Origin: Chakrabartia godavariana
Lineage (GTDB): Bacteria; Pseudomonadota; Alphaproteobacteria; Sphingomonadales; Sphingomonadaceae
DNA length: 64,000 nucleotides
Assembly: GCA_005518185.1 (NCBI GenBank)
Contig: RKSN01000001.1
Coordinates: 1,054,501 to 1,118,500 of the forward strand
Reading direction: 5' to 3'
In this document: one piece after another, positions 28,392-37,611 of the stretch
Layout: each line of letters opens with the position of its first letter
Numbering within the stretch: the first letter of the stretch is position 1
Translations under genes and position numbers: made by a program
The notes under the pieces: generated by a model
The model's input: only the letters and a program-made list of their open reading frames with translations
What the model was told of the DNA's origin: nothing
Databases searched by the model: none

Positions 28392-29686
28392 CTGTGGCGC
28401 GCTCCAAACCGGCCAAAGTCGACGTCGGACATCCGGACGTGGAGCGTCACCTGATCGCCCTCGGCCTGCTGGTCCAGCACGCGGCCATGCGCATGGACCC
28501 AGGCCATACCTGCGCCATCGGACGATGACAGGGTGATCGTGCGCAGCCGGTGCGCCGACGTCAGATGCGTGGAGCACAGCTCCTCAATATCCTGCACGCC
28601 CTCGCCTGTCAGAGCAGACGCCAGCACGACATTCTCGCGCCGCGCGGCCTCCTCGGTGTGAAAGGCCAGCGCATCGGGGTCGAGCCGGTCGATCTTGTTC
28701 CACACCTCGATCATCGGTGCAGCCCCCTCGCCGCGCGCACCAATCTCGGTCAGCACCGATTCCACGTCGGCGCACTGCGCATCACTATCGGGATGCGAGA
28801 TGTCGCGCACATGGACGATCAGGTCGGCCGCGTTGACCTCTTCAAGCGTCGCCCGGAATGCGGCAACCAGCTGCGTCGGCAGGTCAGAGACGAAGCCCAC
28901 CGTGTCCGACAGGATCGCCTTTTCGACGCCCGGCAGAGAAATCTGCCGCATCGTCGGATCGAGCGTTGCGAACAGCAGGTCTTCCGCCATCACCGTCGCG
29001 CCGGTCATCCGGTTGAACAGCGTGGACTTGCCCGCGTTGGTATAGCCGACGAGCGCGATGACTGGCCAAGGCGCCTTTTTACGCCGGTCCCGGTGCAGGC
29101 CGCGCGTGCGGCGTACCTGTTCCAGCTCCCGCCGCAACTTGGCCATGCGATCGCGGATCAGGCGACGGTCGGCCTCGATCTGGGTTTCCCCCGGCCCCCC
29201 AAGGAAGCCGAAGCCCCCGCGCTGGCGCTCAAGGTGGGTCCAGCTGCGCACAAGGCGCCCCGCCTGATAGTCGAGGTGCGCCAGCTCAACCTGAAGGCGG
29301 CCTTCCGCCGTCGCGGCGCGCTCCCCAAAGATTTCGAGGATCAGGCCGGTCCGGTCGATCACCTTGGCCTTCAATTCCTTTTCAAGATTGCGTTGCTGAA
29401 CGGGGGTCAGCGCACCGTCAATGATGACCAGATCGGCCTCAACGGCGGCCGCGCGGGCCGCCATGTCTTCCACCTGACCGCCGCCGAACAGCGTTGCAGG
29501 CCGCGCCGCACGAATCCGGAAGGTGGCACGGTCCACGATGTCGAGGCCAATCGCAGCCGCCAGTCCCGCTGCCTCATCAAGGCGCGAGTTGGCATTCCGG
29601 TTGCTCGTACCGATTTCGGGATAGACGACGATGGCCCTTGCACCACGTGCAAAGCCATCGTCATCCTGTCTGTTGAAAACGCTCAA
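28388..29686 (-). CDS. hflX: GTPase HflX
   Basis: A 432-residue GTPase of the HflX family that binds the 50S subunit and splits stalled ribosomes. The N-terminal HflX domain includes [16 protein letters not shown] and [21 protein letters not shown], with [15 protein letters not shown] following. The G domain starts with Walker [13 protein letters not shown], then [10 protein letters not shown] (G3) and the G4 motif NKID. It overlaps hfq by 4 bp in the same strand, the classic hfq-hflX arrangement. The C-terminal extension is short. Confidence 0.95.
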   Translation of the reverse strand: MSVFNRQDDDGFARGARAIVVYPEIGTSNRNANSRLDEAAGLAAAIGLDIVDRATFRIRAARPATLFGGGQVEDMAARAAAVEADLVIIDGALTPVQQRNLEKELKAKVIDRTGLILEIFGERAATAEGRLQVELAHLDYQAGRLVRSWTHLERQRGGFGFLGGPGETQIEADRRLIRDRMAKLRRELEQVRRTRGLHRDRRKKAPWPVIALVGYTNAGKSTLFNRMTGATVMAEDLLFATLDPTMRQISLPGVEKAILSDTVGFVSDLPTQLVAAFRATLEEVNAADLIVHVRDISHPDSDAQCADVESVLTEIGARGEGAAPMIEVWNKIDRLDPDALAFHTEEAARRENVVLASALTGEGVQDIEELCSTHLTSAHRLRTITLSSSDGAGMAWVHAHGRVLDQQAEGDQVTLHVRMSDVDFGRFGARHS

Positions 29687-30165
29687 TCGCCGTCCGATTC
29701 TTCCTCGGCGAGGTTCAGCGGATGGGCCGGCTGAACCGTCGAAATTGCGTGCTTGTAAACCAGCTGCGCCATCGAATCGCGCTGCAGCAAAAGGCAGAAC
29801 AGGTCAAAGGTCGCCACTTCGCCCTGCAGCATCACACCGTTCACCAGAAACATCGTGACCGGCGTCTGCGTCCGTTCGGTCGCCCCGAGGAAGACATCCT
29901 GCAGCGACTTCTGGCGCTTGCCCTCACCAATGGCGGCGCGCATCGCCGGAATGTCGATGGGCTGGCCGGGCATGATCGTGGAAATCGCATGCTTGTAGAT
30001 CAGCTGCGATTGGCCGTCGCGACGCAACAGGACGGAAAAATTGTCAAACCAGGTGATGATACCCTGAAGCTTGACGCCTTTCACGAGGAACATCGTCACC
30101 GGGACCTTGGCCTTGCGGACGGTGTTCAGGAAAATATCTTGGAGGTTGTTGGTCTTATCAGCCAC
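29683..30165 (-). CDS. hfq: RNA chaperone Hfq with two tandem Sm domains
   Basis: A 160-residue Hfq, about twice the usual size for one Sm domain plus tail. Domain 1 spans about residues 6-71 and has [16 protein letters not shown] and the YKHAIST proximal-face motif. Domain 2 spans about residues 86-152 and repeats SLQDVFL-like, LVNGVMLQG and YKHAIST. Both keep the Gln and KH residues needed for RNA binding. The rim differs: domain 1 has a basic VRKAKVP where domain 2 has TERTQTP. The protein probably assembles as a trimer-of-dimers pseudohexamer. It precedes hflX by a 4-bp overlap and lies downstream of ntrX. Confidence 0.95.
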   Translation of the reverse strand: MADKTNNLQDIFLNTVRKAKVPVTMFLVKGVKLQGIITWFDNFSVLLRRDGQSQLIYKHAISTIMPGQPIDIPAMRAAIGEGKRQKSLQDVFLGATERTQTPVTMFLVNGVMLQGEVATFDLFCLLLQRDSMAQLVYKHAISTVQPAHPLNLAEEESDGD

Positions 30166-30234
30166 TGTTTATTCCTTTTCTTTAATTGGCGGGCCATTCT
30201 TCCCGCGATCGCACCTGTTTGCAGGCGTCTGTCG

Positions 30235-30260
30235 CCGTTCCCCAAAAAACCCGGGAACGG
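30235..30260. other. Perfect 8-bp inverted repeat between ntrX and hfq
   Basis: CCGTTCCC (30235-30242) and GGGAACGG (30253-30260) pair perfectly around a 10-nt loop containing an A6 run. It lies 43 bases beyond the ntrX side and about 70 bases before the hfq start on the minus strand. It may be a terminator without a strong U-tract, a processing site, or a stem in the hfq leader. Confidence 0.5.
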
Positions 30261-30302
30261 GATGTATATACCGTCAGCGGCGGACATGGTCCACCGCGCT
30301 GT

Positions 30303-31691
30303 TCAGTCGTCTCCGGACTCGCGATCCTCCACCATGCCCAGAATCTTGAGCTTCCGGTGCAGGGCAGAACGCTCCATCCCGATAAAATGCGCGGTCCGCG
30401 AAATGTTCCCGGAGAAACGGCGGATCTGGACACGCAGATACTCGCGCTCAAAGGCTTCGCGCGCCTCACGCAACGGCGCGCCCATGATGGCGGAGGACGG
30501 GCTGTTCCCCTGCCCGCTCGCAGGATCGTTGACGATTTCCGATGGCAGCATGTCGACATCGATCCGCGACATCCGGTCCCCCGGCGCAAGGATGATCGTG
30601 CGCTCCATGATGTTGCGCAGCTGGCGGACATTGCCCGGCCAGTCATAGGCCTGCAGCGCGACCATCGCATCGGGCGCCACATCGGGCGTCGGCACCCGTC
30701 TATCCGCTGAATAGCGCGCGATGAAATGCTCGACGAGCATCGGAATGTCCTCCCGCCGCTCCGACAAAGCGGGAATGAAGACCGGCACGACGTTGAGCCG
30801 GTAATAGAAATCCTCGCGGAAGCGGCCCGCATCGATCTCGTCTGTCAAGGTGCGCGCGCTCGATGAGAGCACACGGACATCGACCTTGACCTGCCGCTGC
30901 CCGCCGACGCGGGTAAAGCTCTGATCGGTGAGCACGCGCAGGATCTTGCCCTGCGTCGTAATCGGCATGTCGGCGATTTCATCGAGGAACAGCGTCCCCC
31001 CATGGGCGCGTTCCAGCAGCCCCGGCGTGATCGTCCCATCGACGCGTTCCGACCCGAACAGTTCCTCTTCGACACGTTCGGGCGTCATCCGCGCGGCGCT
31101 GACGACGACGAACGGCGCATTGGCGCGCGGGCTCCAGCTGTGCAGCATCCGCGCGGCGACTTCCTTGCCGACGCCCGCTGGACCGCTGATGAGCACGCGG
31201 CTTCCCGTCGGGGCCACGCGCTTTAACGTGGCGCGCACATGGTTGATCGCGCTCGACGTGCCGCTCAGCTGCTCATCAAGCCCGTACTGGGCTTTCAGCG
31301 TCTCATTCTCCGCGCGCAGACGTTCGGTCTCGGTCGCGCGGGAAACCAGATGCAAGAGCCGCTGCGCCTCGAACGGCTTTTCGATGAAGTCGGATGCGCC
31401 CCGCCGGATCGCGGTCACGGCGGTGTCGAGATTGCCATGCCCCGAAATGACGAGGACCGGCTGCGTCGGGTCGCGCCGCTTGATCTCATCGAGGAGATCA
31501 AGACCATCGAGCCGCGACCCCTTCAGGAAGACGTCGAGCAGGACCAGCGAGGGGCGCCGGTCCGCTATTGCGGCAAGCGCGGAGTCGCTGTCGGCCGCAG
31601 TGCGCGCGGTATAGCCTTCATCTTCCAGCACACCGGCCACGAGATCGCGGATATCCGCTTCATCGTCGACGACAAGAATGTCGAGTGCCAT
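30303..31691 (-). CDS. ntrX: Response regulator NtrX, lacking the GAFTGA loop
   Basis: A 462-residue NtrC-family response regulator paired with NtrY. The receiver has the acidic pocket in VVDDEAD and phosphoacceptor Asp53 (LLDVF). The AAA+ domain has Walker A GPAGVGKE (170-177) and GTLFLDEIADMP. Where sigma-54 activators carry GAFTGA it has GSERVDGTITPG (213-224), so direct sigma-54 activation is unlikely, as reported for other alphaproteobacterial NtrX. The Fis-type HTH is near the C-terminus. It is 3 bp after ntrY and ahead of hfq in the order dusB-ntrBC-ntrYX-hfq-hflX. Confidence 0.95.
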   Translation of the reverse strand: MALDILVVDDEADIRDLVAGVLEDEGYTARTAADSDSALAAIADRRPSLVLLDVFLKGSRLDGLDLLDEIKRRDPTQPVLVISGHGNLDTAVTAIRRGASDFIEKPFEAQRLLHLVSRATETERLRAENETLKAQYGLDEQLSGTSSAINHVRATLKRVAPTGSRVLISGPAGVGKEVAARMLHSWSPRANAPFVVVSAARMTPERVEEELFGSERVDGTITPGLLERAHGGTLFLDEIADMPITTQGKILRVLTDQSFTRVGGQRQVKVDVRVLSSSARTLTDEIDAGRFREDFYYRLNVVPVFIPALSERREDIPMLVEHFIARYSADRRVPTPDVAPDAMVALQAYDWPGNVRQLRNIMERTIILAPGDRMSRIDVDMLPSEIVNDPASGQGNSPSSAIMGAPLREAREAFEREYLRVQIRRFSGNISRTAHFIGMERSALHRKLKILGMVEDRESGDD

Positions 31692-31694
31692 GGC

Positions 31695-33941
31695 CTACTT
31701 CTCCTTGTTGCGCGTGAGTGCGGACGGCAATTGGTCAGCGACGGGTGCCGCCTGCGCCTGCCGCGCCATTGCAGCGGCCAGCGCCGCCGGGTCGATACGA
31801 ATGGTGACGACGGTGCCGCCGCCATCCCGGTCGCCAAAGCTGATCGTGCCCATATGTTCTTCGACAATCTTCTTCACGATCGCGAGGCCGAGGCCAGTGC
31901 CGCCCGGACGTGTTGTCATGTAGGGCTCGATGATCCGGTCACGCTCCAGCGGCAGGCCTATCCCGCTGTCGGCGACCCGGATAACGACCGCGCCAGCCGC
32001 TTCGGTCTCAATGGTCAGGGCGATGTCCGGGGCCTTGGCATCGGTGCGCTGTGTGATCGCCTCGACGCCGTTCTTGACGACGTTGGACAGGGCCTGCGCC
32101 AGTTGCCGCCGGTCACAGACGAGCACCGGCGACGGATTGGGTGCGGTGATCGAGAACTTGATCGCAGGATTGGCGACTTCATGCAGGAACATCGCTTCGC
32201 GCGCGATGTCCACGATCGCCTCTTGCGCGAATTCCGGCTTGGGCATCCGTGCAAAGGAGGAAAATTCGTCCACCATCCGCCGCAGGTCGCCCACCTGCCG
32301 CACGATCGTGTCAGTCAGCCGGTCAAAGGCGGCCTGATCGGACGTGACTTCCTTGGAAAAGCGGCGTTGCAACCGCTCGGCCGCCAGCTGGATCGGCGTC
32401 AGCGGGTTCTTGATCTCATGCGCCACACGACGCGCCACGTCGGACCAGGCGGCCCGGCGCTGGTCGATCAGCTGCTGGGTGATGTCGTCAAAGGTGAGGA
32501 TCTGGCCAAATTCGCTGTCGACCACCTTCACCGCGAGCGTCCGGGCATCCCCGCCGGTTGCCAGCTGAAGCACGGTTTCGCTGCGGCCATCCGCCAGCAA
32601 CTGCCCGAATTCCGGGACAAGGCCAGCCAGAGGCTCGCCCACGGCAGCGTCGGGCGAGATGTGCAGGATGTCGCACGCCGAGCGGTTGATCACGCGGACA
32701 TAGCCCTCGGGCGTCGCGGAAATGACGCCCGCCGTGACGCCCGACAGCACCGCCTCAATAAGCACGCGTCGCCGGTCGAGCAGATCGTTCGAGGCAATCA
32801 GGTCCATGTTCTGCTCGCTCAGCCGCTCGGTCATGCGGTTGAAGGCACGTGAGAGCACACCAACCTCGTCGCGGTTGCGCGACGTCGTCACCCGGACGGA
32901 CAGGTCACCGGCGGCAACCTTGCGCGCGGCATCGACCAGCTCGCCCACGGGCCGCACCAGCCGGTCCGCCACGCGCAGCGCGGTCCACACCGCGGTCCCG
33001 ATGATCAGAAGCGAGAGCAGGTAGAGCGCGGCATTGAGCCGGAACTGGAGCTTCGCCGAACGTTTGAGCAGCGCATTATAATCGCGCAGGACGAGCGAGG
33101 CCCGCTTGGCCTGTGCCAGTGTCTCGTCATCGGCCACGCGCGAGGCATACAGGAAAAGATCGGGCGTGCCCGGCATCGGCGTGACCGACTCCATGCGGCT
33201 CCCGGTATCCCGGAAGACGGCCTGTCGCTTGGCCAGCAGTTCGCGTGCGACTTCGGGCGGCACCCAGTTCTGCGTGGCGCGCTCATAGGGGTTCACTATG
33301 GCCAGCGTCTGGACGCCATTCTTGGCCGAAATCGCAAGAACGGCCGCTTCTGACAGCTCGCGCTGATAGACCTGAAAGGCAAACTGGTTGGCAAAGGCCT
33401 GACTGTCGATGGGCGCCACCTGCAGCGCCTGCACAAGGTCTCCGGCCATGACCGCGGTTTCGTCCATCACGCGCTTCTGCTTTTCGGAATAAAGCTGCTG
33501 CGCCAGCGCGGTGGTGTTTTCAAACATCCCCTGCGCACGCTTCGAATACCAGATGTCGACGCCATATTGGAACAGCAGCGACGCGATCAGAACCATGAGG
33601 ACGACAGGGATCGTCGCAATCAGCGAGAAGAGCGCAACCAGCCGGACGTGGAGCCGGCCATTGGCACCGACCAGCGATTTCTCCGCGCGCCGCATGGCGA
33701 GCCGCCGGCCGCCCAGCACGAGCAGGACGACCGCCGGGATGAGATTGCCCAAAAGAAGGAGCACGCCCGAAAAGGCGCTCAGCACGCCGTCACTGCTCAG
33801 GATCAGCCAGGTAGTGACGGCCATGACGGCGGCACCCGTTGCCGCGCCCCAGCTGGCGAGCGTGATCCATTCTTGCCGGCGCGCAAAAAGTGCGAGCCGT
33901 CGCTGCCAGAGTTGCAGGGTTGTGACCTCAGGTCTTGCCAT
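31695..33941 (-). CDS. ntrY: Membrane sensor histidine kinase NtrY
   Basis: A 748-residue kinase. Three N-terminal membrane spans lie at about residues 28-49, 55-77 and 101-123. A periplasmic sensor region follows, with a fourth span near 300-320 leading to a HAMP domain (RPVGELVDAARKVAAGDLSV). Then come a PAS domain, the HisKA box [15 protein letters not shown] and the ATP-binding domain (NVVKNGVEA, ADSGIGLP, GTGLGLAIVKKI). It phosphorylates NtrX in response to nitrogen or redox cues. The ATG at 33941 (MARPEV) is preferred over one 12 codons upstream. Confidence 0.94.
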   Translation of the reverse strand: MARPEVTTLQLWQRRLALFARRQEWITLASWGAATGAAVMAVTTWLILSSDGVLSAFSGVLLLLGNLIPAVVLLVLGGRRLAMRRAEKSLVGANGRLHVRLVALFSLIATIPVVLMVLIASLLFQYGVDIWYSKRAQGMFENTTALAQQLYSEKQKRVMDETAVMAGDLVQALQVAPIDSQAFANQFAFQVYQRELSEAAVLAISAKNGVQTLAIVNPYERATQNWVPPEVARELLAKRQAVFRDTGSRMESVTPMPGTPDLFLYASRVADDETLAQAKRASLVLRDYNALLKRSAKLQFRLNAALYLLSLLIIGTAVWTALRVADRLVRPVGELVDAARKVAAGDLSVRVTTSRNRDEVGVLSRAFNRMTERLSEQNMDLIASNDLLDRRRVLIEAVLSGVTAGVISATPEGYVRVINRSACDILHISPDAAVGEPLAGLVPEFGQLLADGRSETVLQLATGGDARTLAVKVVDSEFGQILTFDDITQQLIDQRRAAWSDVARRVAHEIKNPLTPIQLAAERLQRRFSKEVTSDQAAFDRLTDTIVRQVGDLRRMVDEFSSFARMPKPEFAQEAIVDIAREAMFLHEVANPAIKFSITAPNPSPVLVCDRRQLAQALSNVVKNGVEAITQRTDAKAPDIALTIETEAAGAVVIRVADSGIGLPLERDRIIEPYMTTRPGGTGLGLAIVKKIVEEHMGTISFGDRDGGGTVVTIRIDPAALAAAMARQAQAAPVADQLPSALTRNKEK

Positions 33942-33955
33942 TCGTTGCAATACTA

Positions 33956-33969
33956 CAACACATGCGTTG
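33956..33969. promoter_or_regulatory. Possible regulatory inverted repeat upstream of ntrY
   Basis: CAAC-N6-GTTG (CAACACATGCGTTG) lies 15 bases upstream of the ntrY start, inside a longer stretch with repeated CGTTGCA at 33943 and 33965. A related GTTGC/GCAAC palindrome lies upstream of dusB. It may bind a regulator of the ntr genes; no protein is assigned. Confidence 0.35.
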
Positions 33970-34010
33970 CAGATCAAGCACAGTCCGGCACAGCGCGACC
34001 AAGCGAGCGG

Positions 34011-35456
34011 TTAGCGGCGACCAATTGATGGATCGACGCCGAGATCGGTCAGTTTTTTGCGCAAGGTGTTGCGGTTGATGCCCAGCAGCTTGGCCGCCCG
34101 CAGCTGATTGCCGCGCACCGCCGCCATAGTCGCGACAAGCAATGGACGCTCCACATCCTCAAGAATGCGATCGTAAAGCCCATCCGGCGGCAGACTTGTG
34201 CCGAACTCGGCAAAGTAGGCGGCCAGATGGTGCTCGACCGCGCTGCTCAGGCCAGACCGGGCGACAATGACGGGCGCATCGCTGCTGCGCGCCGGGCGGC
34301 CGCCGAGCTGTGCCTCGATCATGTCCCCGCCGATCAGGTCATCACGTGCGAGCACGGCGAGGCGGCGCATGAGATTTTCGAGCTCGCGGACATTGCCCGG
34401 CCAGTCATGCTGACCCAGTCGTGCGATGGCGTCGGTCGAGATGGCCTTGCGGGGCAGTCCTTCCGCCGCCGCGCGATCAAGAAAATGCTGCGACAGCAGG
34501 CCGATGTCCGCGACGCGCTGGCGCAGCGCCGGCAGCGCGACGGGGACGACGTTCAGGCGGAAATACAGGTCTTCGCGAAACTGTCCCGCCGCGATCAGCG
34601 CGGGCAGATCCTTGTGCGTGGCCGCGATGATCCGCACGTCCGCTTTGATCGAGCGGCTGCCGCCCACGGTCGTAAACTCGCCCGACTGCAGGACGCGCAA
34701 GAGACGCGTCTGCGCATCCATCGGCATGTCGCCAATTTCATCGAGGAAAAGCGTGCCGCCCGCCGCCTGTTCAAAACGCCCGGCGGTGCGCTGCTGCGCG
34801 CCGGTGAAGGCGCCGCGCTCATGCCCGAACAGCTCGGCCTCGATGAGTTCCCGCGGGATCGCCGCCATGTTGATCGCGATGAAGGGCGCTGCCTTGCGCG
34901 CACCCAGATCATGGATCGCACGCGCGACCAGTTCCTTGCCAGTGCCGCTTTCCCCGAGGATCAGCACAGTCAGATCATTGGGCACGACGCGCGCAATCGT
35001 CCGATAGACCTCCTGCATGGCCGGAGACCGCCCGATCAGCGGCATGGCCGCGTCAGCTTCGGTCAGCGCCGGACCAGTGACGGCGATGCCGCGCCGCCCC
35101 ATGCCGTCGCGCACCGCCTGGCACAGCTCATCCAGATCAAAGGGCTTGGGCAGATATTCGAACGCGCCCTGCTCCGTCGCGCGGACGGCTGTCGCCAGCG
35201 TGTTCTGCGCCGACAGGACAATCACCGGAAGGCCGGGGCGTTTGGCGAGGATGTCGGGGACGACATCCAGCCCGTTGCCATCGGGCAGGATCACGTCAGT
35301 CACCAGCACGTCGGGATCAAAATCCTCAAGCACCTGGCTCTGTTCGGCGACGCTCGCCGCGCACCGGACATCGTGTCCCTCACGCGACAGCGCCTCGGTG
35401 ATCACCAGACGGATGGCGTCGTCATCATCGACGACAAGTACCCTGCCCTGTCCCAT
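34011..35456 (-). CDS. ntrC: Nitrogen regulator NtrC, sigma-54 activator
   Basis: A 481-residue bacterial enhancer-binding protein. The receiver has DDDD at 10-13 and phosphoacceptor Asp54 (TDVILPDG). Walker A is GESGTGKE and the sigma-54 contact loop GAFTGA is intact at residues 215-220, unlike in NtrX. GTLFLDEIGDMPMDAQTR and a C-terminal Fis HTH (MAAVRGNQLRAAKLLGINRNTLRKKL) complete the architecture. It should activate nitrogen assimilation genes such as glnA under nitrogen limitation, so the genome should encode RpoN. Its start overlaps the ntrB stop. The start chosen ([11 protein letters not shown]) removes a 72-residue spurious extension. Confidence 0.96.
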   Translation of the reverse strand: MGQGRVLVVDDDDAIRLVITEALSREGHDVRCAASVAEQSQVLEDFDPDVLVTDVILPDGNGLDVVPDILAKRPGLPVIVLSAQNTLATAVRATEQGAFEYLPKPFDLDELCQAVRDGMGRRGIAVTGPALTEADAAMPLIGRSPAMQEVYRTIARVVPNDLTVLILGESGTGKELVARAIHDLGARKAAPFIAINMAAIPRELIEAELFGHERGAFTGAQQRTAGRFEQAAGGTLFLDEIGDMPMDAQTRLLRVLQSGEFTTVGGSRSIKADVRIIAATHKDLPALIAAGQFREDLYFRLNVVPVALPALRQRVADIGLLSQHFLDRAAAEGLPRKAISTDAIARLGQHDWPGNVRELENLMRRLAVLARDDLIGGDMIEAQLGGRPARSSDAPVIVARSGLSSAVEHHLAAYFAEFGTSLPPDGLYDRILEDVERPLLVATMAAVRGNQLRAAKLLGINRNTLRKKLTDLGVDPSIGRR

Positions 35457-36556
35457 CAGCTCCGTCCGTCCGCGCGCGGCAGCAGGAGGCGGAAGACCGT
35501 CTGCTCCGGTGCGCCTTCCCGCGCATATTGGACGATCCCACCCATATCGCGCGTCAATTTGTCCACAAGGGCAAGGCCGAGCCCCTGCCCCTTCGGTTTG
35601 CTGCTGACAAAGGGATCGAACAGGTTGTCGACGATTTCGGGGGGCGCGCCCGGGCCGTCGTCGATGATGCACAGTTCGATGGGCAGCGAAATGCGCCGGC
35701 CCCCTTCATCCACCGCCACGGAAACGCCATGGCGGAACGACGTGGTGATCGTCACGCGCCGCTTCTTGCCCGGTTCGGCGGTTTCGGCGGCATTCTTCAG
35801 CAGATTGAGGACCACCTGCACCATCGTATCGCGGTGCACGAGCACATCCGGCAGCGACGGATCATAGAGTTCCCGAATGACGAGACGGTCGCCAAAGCCG
35901 GACAGCGCCACTTCGCGCGCATGATCCACAATCGCGTGGATATTCTCGGCCTGACGCTCAAGCTTGCGCGTATCGGTAAAGCCCTCCATCCGGTCGATCA
36001 GGCTCGCCACGCGGTCCACCTCATCCTGGATCAGGCGGGTCAGGCGCTGCGCGCTGCTGTCCACGCTGCGGGCGAGCAATTGCGCGGCGCCCTTGATCCC
36101 CGCCAGCGGATTCTTGATCTCATGCGCCAGCATCGCCGCGATCCGGACCGCCGCGCGCGCGCCGCCGCCATGAGCGCGGTTCCCCACCCTGTGCGTGGCC
36201 GCGCCCGAATACATCGACACGAGTTTCCAGCCCGCATATTCGGCGAAAGGTGTGACAAACACATCCGCCCGCAGGGCCCCGCCGCGCGCCAGACGCAGCG
36301 TTGCATCATAGGCGGCGAAGGGAGCGTCCTCCCCTGCATAGCCGTCCGGCATGGCCAAAATGTCCGGCAGGACGCGGCCGACAATATTTTGCGCGCTCAG
36401 ATTGATCAGCATTTCTGCGGCGGCATTGACATGCTGCACGCGCGCCGCCTCATCGATGACGATCATGGCGATCGGCGAGGCCGCGACAACATCATCGCCG
36501 GTCAGTTGCCCAACCGGCGTGTCGATGACCTTCAGGCGGCCGCGCGGCTGAGCCAT
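35456..36556 (-). CDS. ntrB: Nitrogen sensor kinase NtrB
   Basis: A 366-residue soluble histidine kinase/phosphatase that controls NtrC and is usually regulated by the PII protein GlnB. A PAS domain occupies about residues 24-125 ([21 protein letters not shown]). The H-box is [20 protein letters not shown] and the ATP-binding region has [22 protein letters not shown] and [13 protein letters not shown]. The start at 36556 lies 25 bp inside the end of dusB, so translation is probably coupled. The gene order dusB-ntrB-ntrC is the classical nifR3-ntrBC operon. Confidence 0.95.
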   Translation of the reverse strand: MAQPRGRLKVIDTPVGQLTGDDVVAASPIAMIVIDEAARVQHVNAAAEMLINLSAQNIVGRVLPDILAMPDGYAGEDAPFAAYDATLRLARGGALRADVFVTPFAEYAGWKLVSMYSGAATHRVGNRAHGGGARAAVRIAAMLAHEIKNPLAGIKGAAQLLARSVDSSAQRLTRLIQDEVDRVASLIDRMEGFTDTRKLERQAENIHAIVDHAREVALSGFGDRLVIRELYDPSLPDVLVHRDTMVQVVLNLLKNAAETAEPGKKRRVTITTSFRHGVSVAVDEGGRRISLPIELCIIDDGPGAPPEIVDNLFDPFVSSKPKGQGLGLALVDKLTRDMGGIVQYAREGAPEQTVFRLLLPRADGRS

Positions 36557-37530
36557 GGTTCGTAAAAGCGTTCGAGCATGGCAAGGACAGTGCGGGCATC
36601 GTTGATCTGGTTGACGGCATTGCGGAACTCGGCCGAGCCATGCAGGCCCTTGGTGTACCAGCCGATATGCTTGCGCGCCATGTTGACCCCGGTCACCTCG
36701 CCATAATGGGCAAGCATGTCCTCATAGTGCCGCACGATGATGTGATATTGTTCCTCAATCGACGGGTCAGGCTCGTCTGCGCCGGTCGTCAGCGCGGCCA
36801 TGACCTGCGAGATGATCCACGGCCGGCCATAGGCGCCACGTCCGATCATCACGCCGTCTGCGCCGGACAGGTCAAGCGCGGTCTGCGCGTCTTCGACCGA
36901 GCAGATGTCGCCATTGACGATCACCGGAATCTTCACGGCATCCTTGACCTGACGGACAAAGGCCCAGTCGGCCGACCCCTTGTACATCTGGTTGCGCGTG
37001 CGGCCGTGCACCGTCACCATCTGCGCACCAAGGTCTTCCGCGATCCGGGCAAGCTCGGGCGCGTTCAGGCGGGTTTCGTCCCAGCCCATGCGCATCTTGA
37101 CCGTGACGGGGACCTTCACCGCCTTCACCGTCGCCTCGATCAGGCTGGCGGCGAGCGGCAGATCCTTCATCAGCGCGGACCCGGCATCGCCATTCACGAC
37201 TTTCTTGACCGGGCAGCCCATGTTGATGTCGATGATGGCCGCACCACGATCTTCATTCAGCTTCGCGGCTTCCGCCATTTCGGTCGGCGTGCAGCCCGCG
37301 AGCTGCATTGACACGGGCTCTTCGATCGGGTCCCACGCCGCCTTCTGCAGGCTCTGGCGCGTCTCCCGGATCATGGCCTGGCTGGCGATCATTTCGGTGA
37401 CGTTGAGGCCGCAGCCAAACTGCCGAACGATCTTGCGGAACGGCATGTCGGTCACGCCCGTCATGGGGGCGAGCACGACCGGGACGTCGATGCGGACATT
37501 GCCGACTGAGATGGGGTTCAAGCGCTGCAT
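36532..37530 (-). CDS. dusB: tRNA-dihydrouridine synthase B (NifR3)
   Basis: A 332-residue FMN-dependent enzyme of the Dus family that reduces specific uridines in tRNA D-loops. The motifs [15 protein letters not shown] at the N-terminus, [20 protein letters not shown] with the catalytic Cys, KMRMGWDE, and [14 protein letters not shown] are all present. The ATG at 37530 ([10 protein letters not shown]) starts the conserved region; an ATG 18 codons earlier is not conserved-looking. It is the first gene of the long ntr operon and is divergent from ispDF across 81 bp. Confidence 0.95.
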   Translation of the reverse strand: MQRLNPISVGNVRIDVPVVLAPMTGVTDMPFRKIVRQFGCGLNVTEMIASQAMIRETRQSLQKAAWDPIEEPVSMQLAGCTPTEMAEAAKLNEDRGAAIIDINMGCPVKKVVNGDAGSALMKDLPLAASLIEATVKAVKVPVTVKMRMGWDETRLNAPELARIAEDLGAQMVTVHGRTRNQMYKGSADWAFVRQVKDAVKIPVIVNGDICSVEDAQTALDLSGADGVMIGRGAYGRPWIISQVMAALTTGADEPDPSIEEQYHIIVRHYEDMLAHYGEVTGVNMARKHIGWYTKGLHGSAEFRNAVNQINDARTVLAMLERFYEPWLSRAAA

Positions 37531-37571
37531 GGATTTGCCTAAAATTTCAGCAGATGCCCTACGCATTTTTG

Positions 37572-37586
37572 TGTTGCGGCGCAACA
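37572..37586. promoter_or_regulatory. Palindrome between dusB-ntr and ispDF
   Basis: TGTTGC-GGC-GCAACA is a perfect 6-3-6 inverted repeat located 42 bases upstream of dusB and 26 bases upstream of ispDF. It resembles the GTTG/CAAC elements before ntrY. It could be an operator for one or both divergent promoters. Confidence 0.45.
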
Positions 37587-37611
37587 GTCTTGAGTGTCTA
37601 AGCCGGGCCGC

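Noticed and set aside
30303-33941. NtrYX as a complete sigma-54 system on its own
   Set aside because: NtrX lacks GAFTGA, so only NtrC in this operon is a credible sigma-54 activator.
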